Below are positions 8,544 through 13,858 of a stretch of 13,858 bases of DNA, one piece after another. The position numbers were made by a program, and so were the translations under genes. This DNA is from JAEUMW01 sp039807745. Lineage in GTDB: Bacteria; Pseudomonadota; Gammaproteobacteria; Burkholderiales; JAEUMW01. The first letter of the stretch is position 1; every line of letters starts with the position of its first letter. The notes below the pieces were generated by a model that was given only the letters and a program-made list of their open reading frames with translations, was not told the DNA's origin and ran no database searches. The stretch covers positions 1 to 13,858 of the forward strand of contig JBDHRV010000096.1 in the NCBI GenBank assembly GCA_039807745.1, read 5' to 3'.

Positions 8544-9515
8544 ATGAGGTCACCGGAGATCACCGCCGCCGAGCGGTCCGCGCTCGCGGCGCTGCATGAG
8601 CGGCTCGGGCATCTGCACGTGCGGCAGCGCCTGGGCCTCGAGCGCGACCACGAGGCGCAGATCTTTCGCCAGGGCACCCACTTCTTCCACCTCGAGAACT
8701 GGTACTCGATGCACGGCCTGATCCGGGGCTGCCTGCGCCTCACGGGCCTGCATGGGCGCGGCCGCCGCAACGCACTCGACATCCAGGTGCGCCGACACGA
8801 TGTGACGCTGCCTACCCTCCCCGCGGCCTTCGACGGCTTCACGATCCTCCACCTGTCCGACCTGCACGTCGACTCCAGCATCGAGTTTGCAGACGCCCTG
8901 CTGGAGCGGGTGCGCCCCCTCGACTACGACCTCTGCGTGCTGACCGGCGATTACCGCACCAGGACGTTCGGCCCGTTCGCCGAGACCTTGGCCGGGCTCG
9001 AGCGGCTGCGTCACGCGATCAAGGGCAGTGCCTACGCCGTGCTGGGCAACCACGACACGCTGCGCCTGGTGCCGGGCATGGAGGCGATGGGCTACCGGCT
9101 GCTGATGAATGAGTCGGCGATGCTCACGCGCGGCGCCGAGGTCATCCACCTTTCCGGCATCGACGATGCGCATTACTACCGCATGGAGAACTTCCACCGG
9201 GCCGCGCACGACATTCCCCTTGGCGCGGTGTCCATCCTGCTGTCGCACACGCCCGAGGTGTACCGGCACGCCGCGCACGCCGACTACGACCTGATGCTGT
9301 GCGGGCATACGCATGGCGGGCAGATCTGCCTCCCGGGAGGGGTGCCGCTGCTCACGGACGCCGACAGCCCGCGCAGCATCGCGCGGGGCGCCTGGCGCTA
9401 CGATGGGATGATCGGCTACACGTCGGTGGGCGCCGGCACCAGTATCGTCGACGTCCGCTTGAACTGCGCACCGGAGATCACGCTGCACCGCCTACTGGCT
9501 GGCGCTCCTCAATAG
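8544..9515 (+). CDS. Calcineurin-like metallophosphoesterase (YkuE/YaeI-like)
   Basis: This 323-residue protein is a two-metal phosphoesterase. All family motifs are intact: LSDLH with D106 and H108, LTGD with D136, LGNHD with N169 and H170, LSHTPE with H235, and CGHTHGGQ with H255 and H257. The GHTHGGQ signature and the motif spacing resemble YkuE/YaeI-type enzymes, some of which act on lipid A precursors or phospholipids; the substrate here is unknown. The first 95 residues before the catalytic domain are predicted soluble, without the Tat signal or anchor often found in this family. The ATG at 8544 was chosen because the frame upstream is not protein-like; the upstream sequence GGGCAG is only a weak ribosome binding site. 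The 3' end overlaps the convergent CarS-like gene by 7 bp. Confidence 0.9.
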   Translation: MRSPEITAAERSALAALHERLGHLHVRQRLGLERDHEAQIFRQGTHFFHLENWYSMHGLIRGCLRLTGLHGRGRRNALDIQVRRHDVTLPTLPAAFDGFTILHLSDLHVDSSIEFADALLERVRPLDYDLCVLTGDYRTRTFGPFAETLAGLERLRHAIKGSAYAVLGNHDTLRLVPGMEAMGYRLLMNESAMLTRGAEVIHLSGIDDAHYYRMENFHRAAHDIPLGAVSILLSHTPEVYRHAAHADYDLMLCGHTHGGQICLPGGVPLLTDADSPRSIARGAWRYDGMIGYTSVGAGTSIVDVRLNCAPEITLHRLLAGAPQ

Positions 9516-9997
9516 GGCCGGTCACGGATGTTGAGACGGAAGAGCAGCTGCGATAGCAGGCTCGCCAGCGTCACGAAGGCCGCCAGCAACACCACGATCT
9601 CGAGCAGCGTCAGTCCGAGCTGGGACTTGAAGACCACGAGGGGTAGCAGCGCCTCGGGAATCTGATCGACGCCGAACGCCTCGGCATGCGGCTCGAGCTT
9701 CCAGCGCCGTTTCAGGAAGCTCGATAGCAGGTCGCCGGCGAGGGAGGCGGCGGCGAATCCGGCGCCGGTCACCCAGTCAAAACCCAGCAGCGGTGCCGCG
9801 AGCGCGGTACAGCCGAGCGACGCCACCACGCCGCGAATCGTCTTCGAGTCGCCGAACAGCGGCGCGCCATCGCCGAGCCTGAGCCCCCCGTCCAGCGGTG
9901 CAGCGAAGCGCGCGCCGAGCAATCTGGTGGCGATGATCGGTGCTCCGTTGGCGATGCCGAGGAGCACCATCACGCGTAGCAGGAGCAGGTGGTCCAT
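9509..9997 (-). CDS. CDP-archaeol synthase-like (CarS/DUF46) membrane protein
   Basis: This 162-residue integral membrane protein belongs to the CarS-like family. In archaea CarS transfers CMP from CTP to unsaturated archaetidic acid, and it is related to bacterial CdsA. Conserved segments are NGAP (17-20), PLDGG (34-38), GDGAPLFGDSKTIRG (42-56), GDLLSSFLKRR (88-98) and DQIPEALLP (111-119), with hydrophobic helices between them and at residues 124-153. The GDSKTxRG and GDxxSSxxKRR motifs are the family hallmarks and include likely metal and nucleotide ligands. The ATG at 9995-9997 is preferred: the frame is open to a GTG at 10108, but those 37 residues are not family-like. There is no clear ribosome binding site. 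A lipid-biosynthesis role is inferred; the bacterial substrate is not known to me. Confidence 0.8.
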   Translation of the reverse strand: MDHLLLLRVMVLLGIANGAPIIATRLLGARFAAPLDGGLRLGDGAPLFGDSKTIRGVVASLGCTALAAPLLGFDWVTGAGFAAASLAGDLLSSFLKRRWKLEPHAEAFGVDQIPEALLPLVVFKSQLGLTLLEIVVLLAAFVTLASLLSQLLFRLNIRDRPY

Positions 9998-10145
9998 GGT
10001 CGTTGTTTCGACCGCGCATTCTCGCAGAGATGCGCGGCGCTGCCACGAGGGCAATCGAAACCCAGGGCCCGCAGACGTGACGACATGGTCACTGCTCTGA
10101 CAGTACACTCGCGGTCGGATGCGCGAACTCCTCCTGGTGTCGTAA

Positions 10146-11972
10146 ATGGGTTGGATCGACTTTGCCTGGCCGATGATCGGGGGGGCGAGTCTCGCGCTCG
10201 GTCTCGTCTTTCTGCTGGCGTGGAGCCGCCAACCCCGTCGGTACGGCTACGCGATGTTCTTCGTGACCGCTCTCTCGGTCGCCGCCTTCAGCATCTTCGA
10301 GTTGCGGATGATGCGCGCGACCACGCCGGGAGAGTACGCCGCGACCTTGCGCTGGGCGCACCTACCGCTGTTCACGCTGGTCGTCTCCGTGGTGGGTTTC
10401 GTCCGCCTCCACTTCCATGCCGGAAGAGCCTGGTTGGGCTATCTCGGGTGCGGTCTGCGGGCCGTCTCGCTGGTTCTGAACTTCCACTCCGATGTGAATC
10501 TCAACTTCGATCAGGTGACCGCCATGCTCTCGGTGCCGGTGTGGGGCGGGGAGCACATCTATCTGCCGGCGGGCATTCCGAATCGCTTTGCCATCGTCGC
10601 CCAGCTCGGCAACCTGCTTGTTCTGTGCTTTCTGGCCGACGCTGCGAGCGAACTCTGGCGACGCGGCGGCGCCGGCGCGCGACGGCATGCGGCCATGGTC
10701 GGCATCTTGTTCCTGAGCTTGCTGGCCACTGCCGTCTTTGCGGCCCTGCTCAACCTGGGCCTGGTCCGCCTGCCGACGTTGCTCTCCGTTGCCTTCCTCG
10801 CCGTGGTCGTCTCGGTGGCCTACGAGCTCGGCTGGGAAGTGATCGCTGCCGCACAGCTTGCCGAACGGTTGCGCACGAGCGAGGAGCGTCTGCAACTCGC
10901 CGCCAGCGCCGGCGCGCTTGGTCTGTGGGAATGGAATGCGACGACCGACGAAGTCTGGATGACGGGCCAAGGCCGCGAGCTGTTCGGTTACCGCGCCGAC
11001 GAGCCTGCCCACCTCGCTCGCTTCCTGGAAGCAGTCCATCCCGACGACAGGGCGGCGGTGGAGCGCAGCGTAAGCTCGTCGCTGGATGGCCAGGACCGCG
11101 ACTTCCTGCAGGACTTCCGCGTCGTGCTGCCGGACGGGCGCGTGCGATGGGTCACATCGCGCGGCCGCATCGAGCGCGACGGGACCGGCGTCGCCCGCGG
11201 CATGCTCGGCGCGTCGCAGGACGTCACCGCGCGCAAGGACGCCGAGCGCGAGGCGGCGCGACAGCGCGACGAGATCGCACACCTGGCCCGCGTCGCCATG
11301 CTCGGAGAACTGTCCGGGTCGCTCGCGCACGAGTTGAACCAGCCGCTGTCGGCAATTCTGAGCAATGCCCAGGCGGCGCAGCGTTTCCTTGCCCGCGATC
11401 CACCCGAGCTGGACAAGGTGCAGGAGATCCTCCGAGACATCGTGAAGAGCGACAAACGGGCAGGGCAGGTCATCACCCGGCTGCGCTCGCTCTTCAAGAA
11501 GGAAGAGATCCAATACTCGGCAGTCGACGTGAACGACGCAGTACAGGACGTCCTCGCGCTCGTGCGCAGCGACCTGCTCAGCCGTCAGGTCAGCGTGAGC
11601 ACCGAGCTCGCAACCGAGCTTCCCGCGGTCTCGGGTGACCGTGTCCAACTGCAGCAGGTGCTGCTGAACCTTCTCGTCAACGGCTGCGACGCGATGGCCG
11701 ACGCCCAGCCTCCGCGGTCTCTTAACGTCCGCACCGAGCTCGCCTCGGGTGGTCAGGTCATTCTGAATGTCATCGACCACGGCACCGGCATCCCGGTCGA
11801 AGATCTGGAGCGAATCTTCGAGCCGTTCGTTTCGACCAAGCCGCAGGGCATGGGTCTGGGTCTCGCTGTGTGCCGCTCGATCGTCAACGCCCACGGTGGG
11901 CGACTGTGGGCGACCAACAACCGGGAGGGTGGTTCTAGATTTATCATGGAGCTTCCAGCCATTGGCCCCTGA
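10146..11972 (+). CDS. Seven-helix PAS sensor histidine kinase (FixL-like)
   Basis: This 608-residue membrane kinase begins with seven predicted helices (about residues 4-26, 33-55, 68-90, 95-113, 147-170, 181-206 and 209-232), like the 7TM sensor region of some histidine kinases. A PAS domain follows (about 247-365, ending GMLGASQDVTARKDAE). The phosphoacceptor is H395 in GSLAHELNQPLSAI, the form typical of FixL/TodS-type kinases. The ATPase domain has the N box with N512 (NLLVNGCDAM), G1 with D544 (DHGTGI), the F box FEPFVSTK (558-565) and G2 GMGLGLA (568-574), all intact. The gene ends 10 bp before the FixJ-like regulator, so the two form an operon and a signalling pair. CTGACA at 10097-10102 resembles a -35 element, but no matching -10 was found and there is no good ribosome binding site. 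The signal is unknown; a membrane-borne or hydrophobic cue is possible. Confidence 0.92.
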   Translation: MGWIDFAWPMIGGASLALGLVFLLAWSRQPRRYGYAMFFVTALSVAAFSIFELRMMRATTPGEYAATLRWAHLPLFTLVVSVVGFVRLHFHAGRAWLGYLGCGLRAVSLVLNFHSDVNLNFDQVTAMLSVPVWGGEHIYLPAGIPNRFAIVAQLGNLLVLCFLADAASELWRRGGAGARRHAAMVGILFLSLLATAVFAALLNLGLVRLPTLLSVAFLAVVVSVAYELGWEVIAAAQLAERLRTSEERLQLAASAGALGLWEWNATTDEVWMTGQGRELFGYRADEPAHLARFLEAVHPDDRAAVERSVSSSLDGQDRDFLQDFRVVLPDGRVRWVTSRGRIERDGTGVARGMLGASQDVTARKDAEREAARQRDEIAHLARVAMLGELSGSLAHELNQPLSAILSNAQAAQRFLARDPPELDKVQEILRDIVKSDKRAGQVITRLRSLFKKEEIQYSAVDVNDAVQDVLALVRSDLLSRQVSVSTELATELPAVSGDRVQLQQVLLNLLVNGCDAMADAQPPRSLNVRTELASGGQVILNVIDHGTGIPVEDLERIFEPFVSTKPQGMGLGLAVCRSIVNAHGGRLWATNNREGGSRFIMELPAIGP

Positions 11973-11982
11973 GCCACATCGC

Positions 11983-12594
11983 ATGCAGCCCGCAACAGTG
12001 TACGTAGTCGACGACGACCCCGAGGTGCTCGCGGCGACGGAACGCCTGCTGGTATCGGCAGGCATGGCCGTCTCCGCTTTCGCGTCCTCCCTGGCTTTTC
12101 TCGATTCGTATGACGCTCGAACTCCGGGCTGCCTCGTGCTCGATCTCGCGATGCCGGACCTGACGGGCCTCGACCTCCAGCGACTGCTCGGAGAGCGCGG
12201 GGAGATGCTGCCGATCGTGTTCCTCACCGGCCGCGGCGATATCCGGAGTTGCGCTCTGGCGATGAAGAAAGGGGCGGTGGACTTTCTCACCAAGCCCGTC
12301 GACCAGACCGACCTGCTCGCCGCCGTCTCGCGGGCCGTCGAGAGGGCTGCCGCGCAGCAGCGGGAGCGTGCCGATCGCGCTCGCATCGAGAACGCATTGG
12401 CGGTGTTGACCGCCCGCGAACGCGAGGTCCTGACCCAAGTCGTCGCGGGTCGGCTGAACAAGCAAATCGCGGCCGACCTCGGCACCCGGGAGAAGACCAT
12501 CAAGTTTCATCGCGGCAACTTGATGAAGAAGCTCGGCGTGCGCTCGGTGGCCGAGCTCGTCAGGCTGGCGCAGCGCGCCCGGGTGGAGGCTTGA
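11983..12594 (+). CDS. FixJ-type response regulator (receiver plus LuxR helix-turn-helix)
   Basis: This 203-residue transcription factor has an N-terminal receiver domain (about 5-120) with acidic pocket D10-D12, phosphoacceptor D54 (LVLDLAMPDLTG), T82 (VFLTGRGD) and K104 (LTKPVD). A C-terminal LuxR/GerE helix-turn-helix (about 140-197) reads LTAREREVLTQVV, NKQIAADLGTREKTIKFHRGN and MKKLGVRSVAELVRLA. Phosphorylation by the kinase 10 bp upstream should drive dimerisation and DNA binding, as in FixL/FixJ and TodS/TodT pairs. The ATG at 11983 gives the normal family N-terminus; the frame upstream overlaps the kinase gene and is not real. The target promoters cannot be told from the window. The vapBC-like pair starts 31 bp downstream. 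Confidence 0.94.
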   Translation: MQPATVYVVDDDPEVLAATERLLVSAGMAVSAFASSLAFLDSYDARTPGCLVLDLAMPDLTGLDLQRLLGERGEMLPIVFLTGRGDIRSCALAMKKGAVDFLTKPVDQTDLLAAVSRAVERAAAQQRERADRARIENALAVLTAREREVLTQVVAGRLNKQIAADLGTREKTIKFHRGNLMKKLGVRSVAELVRLAQRARVEA

Positions 12595-12625
12595 GCAGTG
12601 CCCATTACCATGGTAATGTAACAGC
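12591..12625 (+). promoter_or_regulatory. Promoter and 16-bp palindromic operator of the vapBC-like module
   Basis: CATTACCATGGTAATG (12603-12618) is a perfect 16-bp palindrome ending 7 bp before the antitoxin ATG. TTGAGC (12591-12596), a 17-bp spacer and TAATGT (12614-12619) form a passable sigma-70 promoter whose start would fall on or next to the ATG at 12626. The palindrome overlaps the spacer and -10, an ideal place for repression by the antitoxin or the toxin-antitoxin complex. No Shine-Dalgarno sequence is present, so the mRNA may be leaderless. The palindrome is certain; the promoter is a weak match. Confidence 0.6.
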
Positions 12626-12889
12626 ATGGTGCTCGCCCAATCCAAAGTCACCGCCCAAGGCCAGATCTCGGTTCCAGCCGAAGTGCGCAAGAAGCTTGGC
12701 GTCGGCCCCGGCTCGATCCTCGAATGGGATGAGCGGGATGATGGAGTTGTCGTTCGCAGGGCCGGACGGCACACCTCGGTGGATGTGCATGGGGCGCTGT
12801 TCCCCGAAGGCGAGCCCAAACAGGGAGCACCGTCGAACGTGAAGGAAGGTATCAGAAGGCACATGCGCGAGCAGCATGCGCGCCGTTGA
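12626..12889 (+). CDS. vapB: AbrB/SpoVT-family antitoxin (VapB/MazE-like)
   Basis: This 87-residue protein has the swapped-hairpin AbrB fold near its N-terminus (about residues 5-46: SKVTAQGQISVPAEVRKKLG, then GSILEW and DGVVVRR). The charged C-terminal half would wrap and block the toxin. In such modules the antitoxin also binds the operator, and the perfect palindrome just upstream is the likely site. The gene overlaps the PIN-domain toxin by 14 nt, the typical antitoxin-first order with coupled translation. There is no ribosome binding site before the ATG. Pairing with a PIN toxin makes VapB the best name, but the DNA-binding fold is also that of MazE. Confidence 0.88.
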   Translation: MVLAQSKVTAQGQISVPAEVRKKLGVGPGSILEWDERDDGVVVRRAGRHTSVDVHGALFPEGEPKQGAPSNVKEGIRRHMREQHARR

Positions 12890-13277
12890 TACCAACCTGC
12901 TCGTGCGCCTGTTGGCGCGCGACGATGCGGCGCAAGTGAATGCCGCGGAAAGGTTTGTCGAACAAGGCGCCTGGGTGTCTCACCTGGTCCTGGCAGAAGC
13001 TCTGTGGGTGCTCGATGCGGTCTACGAGCGAACTCCTGCACAGCTCGCAAAGGCGATCGATCTGTTGCTCAACCACACGAATCTGACGCTGCAGGATGCC
13101 GACGTTGTTGCCTCGGCGTTGGCAAACTTCGCTGCGCGCCCTGCGCTGGGTTTCTCGGACTGCCTGGTGCTGGAAATCGCCCGCAAAGCCGGTCACTTGC
13201 CGCTCGGCACGTTCGACAGGAGTCTGGCCAAACTCGACGGCGCGCAGGCCCTGGCGCCGGTTCGCGCGCGCCGGTGA
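12876..13277 (+). CDS. vapC: PIN-domain ribonuclease toxin (VapC-like)
   Basis: This 133-residue single-domain protein fits the VapC family in length. PIN-domain toxins are magnesium-dependent RNases that cut tRNA or rRNA and stop growth. The acidic site is complete: D5 with N7 in AVDTNLLVR, E41 in LAEALWVL, D95 in FSDCLVLEIA and D114 in TFDRSL. The FSDCLVLEIARKAG and LGTFDRSLAKL segments are characteristic of bacterial VapC proteins. All catalytic residues are kept, so it should be active. It begins inside the end of the antitoxin gene. No mobile-element traces flank the pair. Confidence 0.92.
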   Translation: MRAVDTNLLVRLLARDDAAQVNAAERFVEQGAWVSHLVLAEALWVLDAVYERTPAQLAKAIDLLLNHTNLTLQDADVVASALANFAARPALGFSDCLVLEIARKAGHLPLGTFDRSLAKLDGAQALAPVRARR

Positions 13278-13303
13278 CCAGGCGATCCTAGACCAAGGTC
13301 CAG

Positions 13304-13332
13304 TTGAGTCCCACGCACGCCCTTGCGATGAT
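13304..13332 (+). promoter_or_regulatory. Possible promoter of the stand-alone receiver gene
   Basis: TTGAGT (13304-13309) and GATGAT (13327-13332) are separated by 17 bp, each matching four of six consensus bases. The start point would fall at about the ATG at 13338, and no Shine-Dalgarno sequence is seen. The layout resembles that before the antitoxin gene. Such short matches can arise by chance. Confidence 0.25.
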
Positions 13333-13337
13333 GGGCC

Positions 13338-13733
13338 ATGTCGCACGGGAGACCACCGACCGTGGCTGTCGTGGACGACGATGCCGACGTCCGGGTGGCC
13401 CTGATGCGTCTGATCTCGTCTGCCGGCTTTGCCACAGAGACTTTCGCCTCCGGGGCGGAGTTCATGAAGTCGTTGAGCGACTCGTCGCCGGAGTGTCTGG
13501 TGCTCGATCTGCACATGCCAGAAGTCAGCGGATTTGAAGTTCAGCAACTGCTCCACGAGCGTCATGTGGAGATGCCCGTGGTGATCATCACCGGTCGCGA
13601 CACTGCCGAGTCTCGAAGCCGCGCGCTCGGTCTGGGCGCAAGGGCCTACCTGGCCAAGCCCGTCGACGGCGATTCTTTGCTCCAGGCGATCAGCACCGCC
13701 CTCTGCGATCAGGAAGCCAGTCGCGAGAGATGA
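13338..13733 (+). CDS. Stand-alone response regulator receiver protein (FixJ-like receiver, no output domain)
   Basis: This 131-residue protein is a receiver domain only. It has the acidic pocket D13-D15 (VAVVDDDADV), phosphoacceptor D57 (LVLDLHMPEVSG), T85 (VIITGRD) and K107 (LAKPVDGDSL), so it should accept phosphate. Its sequence closely follows the receiver of the nearby FixJ-type regulator, for example LVLDLxMP followed by GxxxQxLL and the KPVD loop. It ends shortly after the last receiver helix, with no DNA-binding domain. No kinase is adjacent, but the seven-helix kinase 1.4 kb upstream is a plausible donor. It could be a phosphate sink, a competitor, or a regulator that works by protein contact. 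Confidence 0.9.
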   Translation: MSHGRPPTVAVVDDDADVRVALMRLISSAGFATETFASGAEFMKSLSDSSPECLVLDLHMPEVSGFEVQQLLHERHVEMPVVIITGRDTAESRSRALGLGARAYLAKPVDGDSLLQAISTALCDQEASRER

Positions 13734-13788
13734 CTCGTCCGACCCGATATGCCGCTATACCCCCCTTTCCCAACAACGAAGCTTGAAC

Positions 13789-13794
13789 AAGGAG
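13789..13794 (+). promoter_or_regulatory. Strong ribosome binding site
   Basis: AAGGAG lies 8 nt before the ATG at 13803 and is the best Shine-Dalgarno sequence seen in the window. It sets the start of the exported protein and suggests strong translation. Confidence 0.85.
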
Positions 13795-13802
13795 TCTTAC
13801 CC

Positions 13803-13858
13803 ATGAAATCGATGCGACATTCCGTCACCGCGATTGCCGCCGTTGCCGCCCTTGCCGG
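13803..13858 (+). CDS. N-terminus of an exported protein (partial, runs off the window)
   Basis: Only the first 18 codons and part of the next are present. They read MKSMRHSVTAIAAVAALAG, a basic start followed by an alanine-rich hydrophobic core, the form of a Sec signal peptide. The start is set by a strong AAGGAG 8 nt upstream. The mature protein lies outside the window, so its function cannot be given. The 69 bp before the start include TATACC (13756-13761), a possible -10 hexamer without a well-spaced -35. Confidence 0.75.
   Translation, partial: MKSMRHSVTAIAAVAALA

Noticed and set aside
8550..9488. 312-codon minus-strand frame opposite the metallophosphoesterase
   Set aside because: All catalytic motifs are on the plus strand; the minus frame is a compositional shadow.
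9998..10108. 37-residue N-terminal extension of the CarS-like protein from a GTG at 10108
   Set aside because: CarS-like proteins begin with a hydrophobic helix, which starts directly at the ATG at 9997.
10362..12503. 713-codon open frame on the minus strand opposite the kinase and regulator genes
   Set aside because: The plus-strand genes have complete domains and motifs. The minus frame has no recognisable domain and is rich in Arg, Gln and His; long antisense frames are expected in GC-rich coding DNA.
13291..13300. GACC-AA-GGTC inverted repeat downstream of vapC as a terminator
   Set aside because: The four-base stem with a two-base loop is too small to be stable and is not followed by a T-run.

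Overview
The window is about 13.9 kb of GC-rich DNA (third codon positions mostly G or C). The gene set points to a Pseudomonadota bacterium, most likely a beta- or gammaproteobacterium: prfC, a PAS-GGDEF-EAL protein, FixL/FixJ-like signalling genes and an RTX protein. No rRNA, tRNA, CRISPR array or insertion sequence was seen. Lineage is inferred from protein style only.

Left part (1-3334, minus strand). A 770-residue RTX-type protein (190-2502) combines N-terminal calcium-binding repeats, seven beta-propeller-like repeats, a second calcium-binding block and four C-terminal repeats of about 40 residues. It is probably exported by a type I system, but no transporter genes are in view. Upstream on the same strand is a seven-helix alkaline-ceramidase-like hydrolase of the CREST superfamily (2669-3334).

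Middle (3408-9997). A small cysteine-rich hypothetical ORF overlaps an aldo/keto reductase by ATGA. The reductase runs convergently into prfC (peptide chain release factor 3), which has a clear extended -10 promoter. Next come an intact PAS-GGDEF-EAL c-di-GMP enzyme (minus), a 362-bp divergent gap without a convincing gene, and a YkuE/YaeI-like metallophosphoesterase (plus). The phosphoesterase overlaps the end of a CDP-archaeol-synthase-like membrane protein (minus) by 7 bp.

Right part (10146-13858, plus strand). This is a signalling cluster: a seven-helix PAS sensor histidine kinase and, 10 bp on, its FixJ-type response regulator. A VapB/VapC-like toxin-antitoxin pair follows, with a perfect 16-bp palindrome just before the antitoxin start, then a stand-alone FixJ-like receiver protein. 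The window closes with the first 18 codons of an exported protein that has a strong ribosome binding site.

I do not see clear evidence for a wholly new system. The most unusual items are the composite RTX/propeller protein, the small cysteine-rich ORF coupled to the reductase, and the kinase/regulator/orphan-receiver cluster interrupted by a toxin-antitoxin module.
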